Positions 15,931 through 24,686 of a stretch of 64,000 nt of DNA are shown piece by piece. The notes under the pieces were generated by a model, which worked only from the letters and a program-made list of their open reading frames with translations, was not told the origin of the DNA and did no database searches. The position numbers and the translations under genes are program-made. How positions within the stretch are numbered: the stretch's first letter is position 1; every line of letters begins with the position of its first letter. Origin of the DNA: Rhodoblastus sp963704565 (GTDB lineage Bacteria > Pseudomonadota > Alphaproteobacteria > Rhizobiales > Beijerinckiaceae); assembly GCA_963704565.1 (NCBI GenBank), contig OY969917.1, forward strand, positions 2,418,001-2,482,000. The letters are read 5' to 3'.

Positions 15931-17229
15931 ATGCACGGCGCGATCGACGCCTCTCCCATGAACCTTTGGGCCGCCGGGGCGATCCTGGTGGTGTTCATCC
16001 TGCTTTCGGCTTTGTTTTCCGGCTCCGAAACCGCGATGACCGCCGCCTCGCGCGCCCGCATGCATGCGCTGGAAAAACAGGGCGACCCGCGCGCGGCCAT
16101 CGTCAACCGGCTGCTGGCGGGGCGCGACCGGCTGATCGGCGCCGTGCTGCTCGGCAACACCTTGTTCAATATCGGCGCCTCGGCTTTGCTCACCGCCGTT
16201 CTGATGGCGATGGTCGGCGAGCGGGGCGCGATCTACGCCACCGCCGTGATGACCGTGGTGCTCCTGGTCTTCGCCGAGGTTCTGCCCAAGACGGTGGCGC
16301 TCAATTATCCCGACCGCACCTCGCTGATCGTGGCGCGGGTCATCTCCTTTTTCGTCACCATCTTCGGCCCCGTCCTGTTCGCGGTCGAATGGCTGGTGCG
16401 CGGCGCGCTTTATCTGTTCGGCCTGCGGCTCGACCAGAAACATCCCCTGCTTTCCCCGGAAGAGGAGCTGAAAAGCGCGGTCGATCTGATGCACAGGGAA
16501 GGCGGCGTCGCCCGCGCCGACCGCGACATGTTCGGCGGCCTGCTCGACCTCAAGGAGCTGACCGTCTCCGATGTCATGGTCCATCGCACCAAAATGGCGG
16601 CGCTCGACGCCGATGCGCCGGTCGCCGACATCGTGCGCGAAGTGGTCGCCTTGCCTTTCACCCGCGTGCCTTTGTGGCGCGAGTCCGCCGACAATATCGT
16701 CGGCGTGCTGCACACCAAGGATCTGCTGCGCGCCTTGACCGACGCCAATGGCGACGCGTCGAAAATCCAGCTCCAGCCGATCCTGCACGAGCCGTGGTTC
16801 GTGCCGGAAACCACCACGCTCGAAGCCCAGCTTCAGGCCTTCCGCAAGCGCAAGACCCATTCCGCTCTGGTCGTCGATGAATATGGCGACGTGCAGGGCC
16901 TGGTGACGCTGGAAGATATTCTGGAGGAGATCGTCGGCGATATCCGCGACGAGCACGATGTCGCCTTTGTCGGCGCGCGCCGGCAGGCCGACGGCTCGGT
17001 GATCGTGGAGGGCTCGGCGCCCGTGCGCGACCTCAACCGGGTCATGGCCTGGGACTTGCCGGACGAGGAAGCCACAACAATAGCCGGCCTGGTCATCCAC
17101 GAAGCCCGCGCCATTCCCGAACAGGGCCAGAAATTCACCTTCCACGGCTTCCGCTTCGAGGTCCTGCGCAAGCAGCGCAACCGCATCACGCTGCTGCGGC
17201 TAACGCCGGAGCCGAAAGCGGAAGGGTGA
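15931..17229 (+). CDS. CNNM/CorC-HlyC family membrane transporter with CBS domains
   Basis: The 432-residue protein has an N-terminal DUF21/CNNM membrane domain (about residues 10-190, with FSGSETAMTAASRARMHALE and GAVLLGNTLFNIGASALL). A CBS pair follows (about 205-325, VMVHRTKMAALDAD and DEYGDVQGLVTLEDILEEIVGDI), then a C-terminal CorC_HlyC transporter-associated domain. Homologues are linked to magnesium or cobalt efflux, but the ion is not proven here. GGAG at 15917 sits ten bases before the ATG at 15931. A GTG at 15922 overlaps the aroKB stop but has no proper ribosome spacing. The tight spacing suggests an operon with aroKB. Confidence 0.88.
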   Translation: MHGAIDASPMNLWAAGAILVVFILLSALFSGSETAMTAASRARMHALEKQGDPRAAIVNRLLAGRDRLIGAVLLGNTLFNIGASALLTAVLMAMVGERGAIYATAVMTVVLLVFAEVLPKTVALNYPDRTSLIVARVISFFVTIFGPVLFAVEWLVRGALYLFGLRLDQKHPLLSPEEELKSAVDLMHREGGVARADRDMFGGLLDLKELTVSDVMVHRTKMAALDADAPVADIVREVVALPFTRVPLWRESADNIVGVLHTKDLLRALTDANGDASKIQLQPILHEPWFVPETTTLEAQLQAFRKRKTHSALVVDEYGDVQGLVTLEDILEEIVGDIRDEHDVAFVGARRQADGSVIVEGSAPVRDLNRVMAWDLPDEEATTIAGLVIHEARAIPEQGQKFTFHGFRFEVLRKQRNRITLLRLTPEPKAEG

Positions 17230-17235
17230 AAAGGC

Positions 17236-17523
17236 TCAGGCCTCCGCCTTCTGCTCCCCCGCCATGAATTGCGCACGGGCGAGAGCGGCGAAGCGGCCGT
17301 TTTGCGCGACCAACTCCTCGAAAGACCCCTGTTCGACGATCCTGCCCTGATCGAAGACGAAAATGCGGTCGGCGCCGCGTATGGTCGCCAGCCTGTGCGC
17401 GATGACGAAAGTGGAGCGGCCCTTGGTCGCGGCGTTCAGCGCCGCCGTCGCTTCGTCGAAAATCATGATCGGCGGGTCTTTCAGCAGCGCCCGCGCGATC
17501 GAGAGCCGCTTCCGCCCGCCAAA
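17236..17523 (-). pseudogene. Remnant of an ABC transporter ATP-binding domain
   Basis: Directly after the pgm stop codon, and in the same frame, the sequence resumes as FGGRKRLSIARALLKDPP, the end of an ABC signature helix. It continues with Walker B IMIFDEATAALN, KGRSTFVIAHRLATIRGADRI and a normal C-terminus. The membrane domain, Walker A and most of the protein are missing. About 13 residues between the Walker B region and the GRSTF segment are also deleted in frame. The tail most resembles exporters of the MsbA/NdvA type. This is a decayed gene, not an active transporter. Confidence 0.75.
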
Positions 17524-19023
17524 TCAAATCGTCTGATTATAGGCGCCGACTTCCCGATTTTCGCGCAAGATCGCGTCCACCGCCTTGAACATGGCGTGCA
17601 GCTGGGCCTCCGAGTTCGGGCTTTCCACCACCACCACGAGTTCGGGCTTGTTGGAGGAGGCGCGCACCAGGCCCCAGGCGCCGTCCTCGACCGTCACCCG
17701 CACGCCATTGACCGTGACGAGGTTTTGGATCTTCTGGCCGATGATCGTTTCGCCCCTTTCCCGCATCGCCTGGAAACGGGCGACGACCCTTTCGACCACG
17801 TCATATTTCACCTCGTCGGCGCAATGCGGCGACATGGTCGGCGAACCCCAGGTTTTCGGCAGATCGGCGTAAAGCTCGGCCATCGACTTAGGCTGATTGC
17901 GGTCGAGCATTTCCAGCACATGGACCGCCGTCAGCAGGCCGTCGTCATAGCCGCGCCCGACGGGGGCGTTGAAGAAGAAATGGCCGGATTTCTCGAAGCC
18001 CGCCAAAGCTTTCAGATCGGTGACGCGGCGCTTGATATAGGAATGGCCGGTCTTCCAGTAATCGGCCTTGACGCCTCGATCCTTCAGGACCGGATCGCTG
18101 GCGAACAGCCCGGTCGATTTGACATCGACCACGAAAGTCGCGCCCGGATAGAGCTTGGACAGGTCGCGGGCGAGCATCACCCCGATCTTGTCGGCGAAAA
18201 TCTCCTCGCCGTTATTGTCCACCACGCCGCAGCGGTCGCCGTCGCCGTCGAAGCCGAGGGCCAGGTCGGCGCCGGTCTCGCGCACCTTGTCGGCCATGGC
18301 GTGCAGCATTTCGAGATCTTCGGGATTGGGATTGTAGCGCGGGAAATTATAGTCCGGCGTCACGTCGAGCGGGATCACCTCGCAGCCCAGCCGCTCCAGC
18401 AGCGCCGGCGCGAAGGCCCCCGCCGTGCCATTGCCGCAGGCCGCGACCACTTTAAGCTTGCGCGTCAATTTGGCGTGGCTGACGAGATCGTCGAGATAGG
18501 TCTTGCCGAAATCCTCGACAAATTGATAGCCGCCGCCGGCGCGCGGCTTGAAACGGCCTTCGAGCACGATGTCGCGCAATTGCGCCATTTCATCCGGCCC
18601 GAAAGTCACCGGGCGCTGGGCGCCCATTTTCACCCCGGTCCAGCCATTGTCGTTATGCGAGGCGGTGACCATCGCGACCGCCGGACAATCGAGCGCGAAC
18701 TGGGCGAAATAGGCCATGGGCGACAGAGCGAGGCCGATATCCACCACCTCGACGCCGCCCGCCATCAGGCCGCAGATCAAGGCCTGTTTGATCGAGGCCG
18801 AATAGGAGCGGTAATCATGGCCGGTGGCGAGACGCGGCTCGACTCCCATCTCGTGCAGCAGGGTCGCCAGCCCGAGGCCCAAAGCCTGCACGCCCATCAG
18901 ATTGAGTTCGGAGCCGAACAGCCAGCGCGCGTCATATTCGCGAAAGCCGGTGGGCTTCACCAGCGGCAGGCGCTCATATTCGAAGGTGTTGGGCGTGAGG
19001 GAAGAAACGGGTTTTGGAAACAT
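17524..19023 (-). CDS. Phosphomannomutase / phosphoglucomutase
   Basis: This alpha-D-phosphohexomutase interconverts hexose 6-phosphate and 1-phosphate and supplies precursors for GDP-mannose or UDP-glucose and so for surface polysaccharides. The 499-residue protein has the phosphoserine loop VTASHNDNGW, the metal loop DGDGDRC, the sugar-binding GFEKSGHFFF region (usual GEMSGH position) and a C-terminal phosphate-binding domain with RASSNKPELVV. It starts MFPKPVSSL at 19023. The companion guanylyltransferase gene manC lies immediately upstream on the same strand, separated by a palindromic repeat. Substrate preference between mannose and glucose is not decided by sequence. Confidence 0.93.
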   Translation of the reverse strand: MFPKPVSSLTPNTFEYERLPLVKPTGFREYDARWLFGSELNLMGVQALGLGLATLLHEMGVEPRLATGHDYRSYSASIKQALICGLMAGGVEVVDIGLALSPMAYFAQFALDCPAVAMVTASHNDNGWTGVKMGAQRPVTFGPDEMAQLRDIVLEGRFKPRAGGGYQFVEDFGKTYLDDLVSHAKLTRKLKVVAACGNGTAGAFAPALLERLGCEVIPLDVTPDYNFPRYNPNPEDLEMLHAMADKVRETGADLALGFDGDGDRCGVVDNNGEEIFADKIGVMLARDLSKLYPGATFVVDVKSTGLFASDPVLKDRGVKADYWKTGHSYIKRRVTDLKALAGFEKSGHFFFNAPVGRGYDDGLLTAVHVLEMLDRNQPKSMAELYADLPKTWGSPTMSPHCADEVKYDVVERVVARFQAMRERGETIIGQKIQNLVTVNGVRVTVEDGAWGLVRASSNKPELVVVVESPNSEAQLHAMFKAVDAILRENREVGAYNQTI

Positions 19024-19045
19024 GGGACAACTCGCTAAGGGGAAG

Positions 19046-19128
19046 CGTCCTTGCGAGTGAAGCGAAGCAATCCAAACAATCGTTCAACAGGTTGCAAGGT
19101 GGATTGCTTCGCTTCGCTCGCAATGACG
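19046..19128. repeat. Palindromic intergenic repeat between manC and pgm
   Basis: The arms (left 19046-19074, right 19100-19128) pair over about 29 bases with two mismatches. They carry the core TGCTTCGCTTCGCTCGCAATGACG, a type of dispersed repeat frequent in alphaproteobacterial intergenic DNA. In the manC-to-pgm transcript it would form a long stem-loop. Confidence 0.7.
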
Positions 19129-19143
19129 GGCAGGGAGAAAAAT

Positions 19144-20556
19144 TCAGGAGCGGTGATAGGCGTCCTCGAGCCGGACGATGTCGTCCTCGCCGAGATAGGA
19201 GCCGGTCTGGACCTCGATCAGTTCGAGGTCGATCTTGCCCGGATTGACGAGGCGATGGACCGTGCCCATCGGCAGATAGATCGATTCGTTCTCGTGGATC
19301 ATGATCACCTGATTGTCGCGGGTGACCTCGGCCGCGCCGCGCACCACGATCCAATGTTCGGCGCGGTGAAAATGCTTTTGCAGCGACAATTTATGGCCGG
19401 GCTTGACCACGATCCTTTTGACCTGATGGCGCTCGCCGCCGTCGACCGACTGGTAATAGCCCCAGGGGCGATAGACGCGGCGATGCTCCCGCGCCTCCTT
19501 GAGCTTGCGGCGCTTCAGCTCGTCCACCAGTTGCTTGACCTTGTCGCCATATTGCGCGCCCAGCACCAGAACGGCGTCTTCGGTGGTGACCACGATCACA
19601 TCATTGACGCCGAGCACCGCCGTCAGGCCATGGTCCGAGCGGATATGGACATTTTTCGCGTCCATCGCCACGCCCTGGCCGCGCACCGAATTGCCCTGTT
19701 CGTCGCGCTCGGAAAGCTCCCACACCGCCTGCCAATTGCCCACGTCTGACCAGCCGATGTCGGCGGGAATGACCGCGGCGTGCTTTGTTCGCTCCATCAC
19801 CGCATAATCGATCGAAGTTTTCGGCGCCTGGCTGAACGCCACCTTGTCCAGCGCCAGAAATCCGAGATCGCGTTCGGCCTTGGCGAAGGCTTCTTGCGCG
19901 GCGGCCGCGATTTCCGGCTGAAACGCCTGCAATTCGCCGCGCATGACATCGGCGCGGAAGAAGAAATTGCCGGAATTCCAAAGATAGCCCTCGGCGATAT
20001 AGCGTTCGGCGGTCCTGGCGTCGGGCTTTTCGACAAAGGCCTCGACCTTGGCCACGCCGGCTTCGGGAACCACCAGCGCGCCGGGGCGGATATAGCCATA
20101 GCCGGTCGCCGGATGGGTGGGCTTGACGCCGAGCGTGACGATGAAACCCTTGGCCGCCGCCTCGCCCGCCTTACGGCACAGAGCGCGAAAGGCTTCGACA
20201 TCGCGCACGGCGTGATCGGCGGCGAAGACCGCGACCACGGCGTCGGACGAACGTTTGATCGCCAGTTCGCAGGCGACCGCCACGGCGGCGGCGGAATCGC
20301 GGCGCTCCGGCTCCAGCACGATGTCGCCGGAAACCCCGATCTCCTTCATCTGCTCCTGGACCAGGAAACGGTAATCGTGATTGGTGAGAATCGCCGGCTC
20401 GGCGAAAATCTCCGGATCGAGACGAAGCAGGGTTTCCTGGAAGGTCGAGGATTTTCCGAGCAGGGGGATGAATTGTTTCGGCATGGTCTCGCGCGAGGCC
20501 GGCCAAACCCGCGTGCCCGACCCGCCGCACATGATTACCGGAATGATCCTGCTCAT
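19144..20556 (-). CDS. manC: Mannose-1-phosphate guanylyltransferase / mannose-6-phosphate isomerase
   Basis: The enzyme makes GDP-mannose from mannose 1-phosphate and GTP; the bifunctional type II form also isomerises fructose 6-phosphate. The 470-residue protein has the nucleotidyl-transferase signature VIMCGGSGTRVWPASRETMPKQF at its N-terminus and the FVEKPD motif near residue 175. A C-terminal cupin (about 360-470) contains the isomerase motif with QKHFHRAEHWIVV. The ATG at 20556 gives the canonical MSRIIPVIM start; further upstream codons in frame are not family-like. With the adjacent mutase it forms a GDP-mannose supply pair. Confidence 0.94.
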   Translation of the reverse strand: MSRIIPVIMCGGSGTRVWPASRETMPKQFIPLLGKSSTFQETLLRLDPEIFAEPAILTNHDYRFLVQEQMKEIGVSGDIVLEPERRDSAAAVAVACELAIKRSSDAVVAVFAADHAVRDVEAFRALCRKAGEAAAKGFIVTLGVKPTHPATGYGYIRPGALVVPEAGVAKVEAFVEKPDARTAERYIAEGYLWNSGNFFFRADVMRGELQAFQPEIAAAAQEAFAKAERDLGFLALDKVAFSQAPKTSIDYAVMERTKHAAVIPADIGWSDVGNWQAVWELSERDEQGNSVRGQGVAMDAKNVHIRSDHGLTAVLGVNDVIVVTTEDAVLVLGAQYGDKVKQLVDELKRRKLKEAREHRRVYRPWGYYQSVDGGERHQVKRIVVKPGHKLSLQKHFHRAEHWIVVRGAAEVTRDNQVIMIHENESIYLPMGTVHRLVNPGKIDLELIEVQTGSYLGEDDIVRLEDAYHRS

Positions 20557-20659
20557 CTGTCCCTCGGAAGCTTGCGCGGCGCCCGCCGGCGATCGGCAAG
20601 GCCGCCCAGCCGTCATTCAGACCATAAAGGCCTGAAAAAACGATTGCAGCACTCTTTTC

Positions 20660-21103
20660 CTAGCGGAAAGCCACCAGCAGCGCGCCGGTCGCGATCAGGG
20701 CGACGCCGAGCCAATTGACCGTGGACAGCCTTTCGCCCAAAAAAGCCGCGCCGAACAGCGCGACCAGCACGACGCTGAGCTTGTCGATCGGCGCGACCTG
20801 GCTCGCCTCGCCAAGCTTCAGGGCGCGGAAATAGCACAGCCAGGACGCCCCCGTCGCCAGGCCGGACAGAACCAGGAAGGTCCAGGTTCTGGGCGGCAGC
20901 GCCGTCAGGTGGAGGCGCCCGGTCGCGGCCAGCAGCAGCGCCAGCGCCACGGCCACGACGAGCGTGCGCGCCAAAGTGGCGAGATCGGAATCGACGCCCT
21001 CGACGCCGACCTTGGCGAAGATCGCGGTCAAGGCGGCGAAGGCCGCCGAAAACAGCGCCCAGAAGATCCAAGACCCCAGCCATAAGCCTTTATCGCCGCT
21101 CAT
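20660..21103 (-). CDS. Short EamA/DMT-family membrane transporter
   Basis: The 147-residue protein is made of about five hydrophobic helices and represents one EamA half, including the typical last segment LSTVNWLGVALIATGALLVAF and DKLSVVLVALFGAAFLGER. Single-EamA proteins of this size probably dimerise, as small drug/metabolite transporters do. The substrate is unknown. Its ATG overlaps the stop of prfA by four bases (ATGA), so it is probably translated from the prfA transcript. Confidence 0.85.
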   Translation of the reverse strand: MSGDKGLWLGSWIFWALFSAAFAALTAIFAKVGVEGVDSDLATLARTLVVAVALALLLAATGRLHLTALPPRTWTFLVLSGLATGASWLCYFRALKLGEASQVAPIDKLSVVLVALFGAAFLGERLSTVNWLGVALIATGALLVAFR

Positions 21104-22182
21104 GCCGCGCCCTCCTCGCTTTCCGCCAGAAGCCTTGCCTGATGATCGGCGATCAGCGGATCGAGAATCTCGTCCAGCGCCTCGCCTTCCATCACTTTCT
21201 CGATCTTGTACAGCGTCAGGTTGATGCGGTGATCGCTCACCCTGCCTTGCGGGAAATTATAGGTGCGGATGCGCTCGGAACGGTCGCCGGAGCCGACCTG
21301 GGCTTTGCGGTCCGCCGCGCGGACGTCGGCCAGCTTCTGCCGCTCCATGTCGAACAGCCGCGACCGCAGCACGTCCATGGCCTTGGCCTTGTTGCGGTGC
21401 TGCGACCGCTCCTCCTGCATCATCACCACGATCCCCGATGGAATATGGGTGATGCGGATGGCCAATTCGGTCTTGTTGACATGCTGGCCGCCGGCGCCGC
21501 CGGCGCGCATGGTGTCGATGCGCAGATCGGCCTCGTTGATGGCGAGATCGACTTCTTCCGCCTCGGGCAGAACCGCCACCGTCGCCGCCGAAGTATGGAT
21601 GCGCCCTTGCGTTTCGGTGGTTGGCACGCGCTGGACGCGATGGGCGCCGCTCTCGAATTTCAGCCGCGCGAACACGCCCTTGCCGCGCACATGGGCGATG
21701 ATTTCCTTGAAGCCGCCCGCCGCGCCCTCGCTCGCCGAGATCAGCTCCATGGTCCAGCCGCGCCGCTCGGCGTAACGCTGATACATGCGGAAAAGGTCGC
21801 CGGCGAACAAAGCCGCCTCGTCGCCGCCGGTCCCGGCGCGTATTTCCAGGATCGCGCTCTTTTCGTCGGCCGCGTCGCGCGGCAGCAAGGCGAGGCGCAG
21901 GTCATGCCCGGCCTGTTCCCGGCGGTCTTTCAGCCCCGGCAGCTCTTCCTCGGCGAGCGCCCGCATTTCGGCTTCCGTGCGCGGGTCGTCCGCCATTTTT
22001 TCAAGCTCGGCGACTTCCGTCTCCAGCGCGTGAAAGGCGCGGATCGCCCGCGCAACCGGATCGAGCTCGGCCAGTTCGCGCGAAAGGGCGGAAAAAGCCG
22101 ACAACTCGACGCCTTCGGCCAGACGATGGCCGATTTCCTCGTGGCGGCGCAGGATGAGATCGAGTTTTTCAGCGGGAAACAT
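21100..22182 (-). CDS. prfA: Peptide chain release factor 1
   Basis: RF1 recognises UAG and UAA and triggers peptide release. The 360-residue protein has the expected order: an N-terminal helical domain, the codon-recognition region, and the peptidyl-tRNA hydrolysis loop with the methylated Gln of RAGGAGGQHVNKTE. SGIVVMMQEERSQHRNKAKAM follows. Length is normal. The start at 22182 gives the family N-terminus MFPAEKLDLILRRHEEI. It is transcribed after ptsP with a 37-base gap, a pairing also known from other Hyphomicrobiales. No prmC methyltransferase follows; a small transporter does. Confidence 0.96.
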   Translation of the reverse strand: MFPAEKLDLILRRHEEIGHRLAEGVELSAFSALSRELAELDPVARAIRAFHALETEVAELEKMADDPRTEAEMRALAEEELPGLKDRREQAGHDLRLALLPRDAADEKSAILEIRAGTGGDEAALFAGDLFRMYQRYAERRGWTMELISASEGAAGGFKEIIAHVRGKGVFARLKFESGAHRVQRVPTTETQGRIHTSAATVAVLPEAEEVDLAINEADLRIDTMRAGGAGGQHVNKTELAIRITHIPSGIVVMMQEERSQHRNKAKAMDVLRSRLFDMERQKLADVRAADRKAQVGSGDRSERIRTYNFPQGRVSDHRINLTLYKIEKVMEGEALDEILDPLIADHQARLLAESEEGAA

Positions 22183-22219
22183 GACGATGAACCGGCGAGG
22201 CGAAGACGGCGCGGCCCCG

Positions 22220-24484
22220 CTAAAGCGGGACGCCGTTGTTTTCCGCGAAAATGTGAAACTCCTGCCGGATCGGGCGGCAGTCGTCGGGCCTGTCGATCAT
22301 CGGCATGAGGAAGTCGCGCGCCGCCTCGAGATCGACCGCCAGGAACGCCGCCCGCACCGGGCCGATGGCCGAGGGGGTCATGGAAAGGTGACGATAGCCG
22401 ATCGCCGCCAGCGCCAGCGCCTCCAGCGGCCTGCCGCCCATCTCCCCGCACAGGCTGACCGGCTTGCCGTTGCGGCCGCCCGCGTCGACGATCGCCTTCA
22501 GCGCCCTCAAATTCGCCGGCGACAAAGTGTCGAAACGCGAGGAAACGCGCTTGTTGTCGCGATCCGCCGCGAAAAGATATTGGGTGAGGTCGTTCGAGCC
22601 GACCGAGAGAAAATCGGCCGCCGCGCAGATTTCGTCGAGCTGCCAGAGCAGCGAGGGAACCTCCACCATCGCGCCCAGATGCAGCGCGGCCGGCAATTCA
22701 TAGCCGTGGCGCCGCAGGAATTCGCGTTCGCGCTCGACGATCGCCTTGGCCTGTTTGAATTCGCACGTGGTGGCGATCATCGGGAACATGATGCGCATGT
22801 CCCGTCCCGCGCCGGCGCGCAGCATGGCGCGCAGCTGCATCCGCAGCAGTCCGGGGCGATCGAGGCCGATCCGGATCGCGCGCCAGCCCAGGGCGGGATT
22901 TTCTTCCTCGACCTTGGCCATATAGGGCAGAACCTTGTCCGAGCCGATGTCGAGCGTGCGGAAGGTCACCGTCCGACCCTCGGCGGCGTCAAGCACCTTG
23001 CGATAAAGGTTAAATTGCTCGGACAGACGCGGAAAACTCTGCGCCACCATGAATTGCAATTCGGTGCGGAACAGGCCGATCGATTTGGCGCCGACTTCCT
23101 CGGCGTGTTCGCAATCGATCAGCAGGCCGGCGTTCATGTGCAGGCCGATCTCGACCCCGTCGCGGGTCACAGTCGGCGTGTCGCGCAGCCTGTGGTACTG
23201 CTCCTGCCGGCGGGCGCGCAGCCGCGCCTTTTCGCCATAGGCCGTCTCGACATCGGGCGGCGGGCGCAATTGCACATCGCCCGAACCGCCGTCGACGATG
23301 ATGGAGTCGCCAGTCTCGACCAGATCGGTGATGTTGGGGACTTCGCCGATCGCCGGCAGGCCGAGCGCGCGGGCGATGATGGCGACATGGCTGGTCGGCC
23401 CACCGTCCTCGAGCACCAGGCCGCGCAGATTGTTGCGGTCATATTCGAGCAGGGCCGCCGGCCCCATGTTGCGCGCGACCAGAATGGAATTGGGCGGCAG
23501 GGCGCCGCCATGGGCCGGGCCCTGGCCGGTCAATTGGCGCAGCAGGCGATTGGCGATGTCGTCGAGATCGTGCAGGCGCTCGCGTAAATAGGGATCGGTC
23601 TGGCGCTGCAATTTGGCGCGGGCGTCGTTCTGGACCCGCTCGACCGCCGCTTCGGCGGTCAGGCCCGATTCCAGCGCCTCGCGCAGCCGGCGCATCCAGC
23701 CGCGATCGTTGGCGAACATGCGCACGGTTTCCAGGACGTCGCGATGTTCGCCCGCGCCATAGCGGTCGCCGCGCGCGATCAACTGGTCGATATGCTCCCG
23801 CATCACCTGGATCGCCTGCTCCAGACGGGCCATTTCCGCCTGGGGATCCTCGGCGACGAGCTGTTTGACGATGACGCGCGGCTCGTGCAGCACGACATGG
23901 CCGAGGCCGACCCCGTCGCACAGCGGGACGCCCGCAAGCGCCATCGGCTTTTGCAGCGTGAAACTCTGGCCGGGCTGGGCGAGCGACTGCAATTCGCCCG
24001 AGGCGATCATCTCGGCCAGCAGCATGGCCGTGGTCTGGAGCGCCTCGACCTCTTCCTCGGAATAAGTGCGCCGCGCCCGGTTCTGCACGACCAGCACGCC
24101 CAGCGTATTGCCGCCGCGCAGGATCGGCACGCCGAGGAAGGATTGATAGATTTCCTCGCCGGTTTCCGGCCGGTAGGAGAAGGCCGGATGGGCCTGGGCG
24201 TCGGCGAGCGCCAAGGGCTCGGCCTTTTCGGCGATGAGGCCGACAAGGCCTTCGCCGGTGGTCATGGTGGTGAGATGGACCGCCTCGCGGTTGAGGCCCT
24301 CGGTCGCGTAAAGCTCAAGCTTGCCGTCGGCGCGCGCCACATAGACCGAACAGACTTCGGCGACCATATTGGCGGCGATATGGATGACGATCCGGTCCAG
24401 ACGCGCCTGCGCGCTCACCGGCTCCGCCATGACCTCGCGAAGCCGGCGAAGCAGCAGACGAGGTCCGCCCAATGCGCCGCGCAT
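22220..24484 (-). CDS. ptsP: Phosphoenolpyruvate-protein phosphotransferase, nitrogen PTS enzyme I
   Basis: EI-Ntr takes phosphate from PEP and passes it to NPr and then EIIA-Ntr, a regulatory relay rather than a sugar uptake system. The 754-residue protein has an N-terminal GAF domain (about 15-165), the HPr-interaction and swivel domains with the phospho-His in GGPTSHVAIIARALG (near residue 365), and a C-terminal PEP-binding barrel with FRTELQFM, ALGWRAIRIGLD, VGSNDLTQYLFAADRDN and SLCGEMGG. It lies upstream of prfA and downstream of lysC on the same strand, the lysC-ptsP-prfA order that I recall from related genomes. Confidence 0.95.
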   Translation of the reverse strand: MRGALGGPRLLLRRLREVMAEPVSAQARLDRIVIHIAANMVAEVCSVYVARADGKLELYATEGLNREAVHLTTMTTGEGLVGLIAEKAEPLALADAQAHPAFSYRPETGEEIYQSFLGVPILRGGNTLGVLVVQNRARRTYSEEEVEALQTTAMLLAEMIASGELQSLAQPGQSFTLQKPMALAGVPLCDGVGLGHVVLHEPRVIVKQLVAEDPQAEMARLEQAIQVMREHIDQLIARGDRYGAGEHRDVLETVRMFANDRGWMRRLREALESGLTAEAAVERVQNDARAKLQRQTDPYLRERLHDLDDIANRLLRQLTGQGPAHGGALPPNSILVARNMGPAALLEYDRNNLRGLVLEDGGPTSHVAIIARALGLPAIGEVPNITDLVETGDSIIVDGGSGDVQLRPPPDVETAYGEKARLRARRQEQYHRLRDTPTVTRDGVEIGLHMNAGLLIDCEHAEEVGAKSIGLFRTELQFMVAQSFPRLSEQFNLYRKVLDAAEGRTVTFRTLDIGSDKVLPYMAKVEEENPALGWRAIRIGLDRPGLLRMQLRAMLRAGAGRDMRIMFPMIATTCEFKQAKAIVEREREFLRRHGYELPAALHLGAMVEVPSLLWQLDEICAAADFLSVGSNDLTQYLFAADRDNKRVSSRFDTLSPANLRALKAIVDAGGRNGKPVSLCGEMGGRPLEALALAAIGYRHLSMTPSAIGPVRAAFLAVDLEAARDFLMPMIDRPDDCRPIRQEFHIFAENNGVPL

Positions 24485-24686
24485 GACTTTTTCCTGACCG
24501 GGAGGGCGCGCCGCGCGCCCGCCTCTGTTAAATTAAATGCGCCGCCCGCACCCCGCCCTTCACACCCCTTGGCCGATGCAAGGCGCGGGCCGCGAGCGGA
24601 ATTGATTCGAGCCGAGAACCGATTCTAGCCGCTATTCTTCCCGCTGACGACGCATTCCCGTCAAGCGGCGTTTCCCGCCCACGGCT

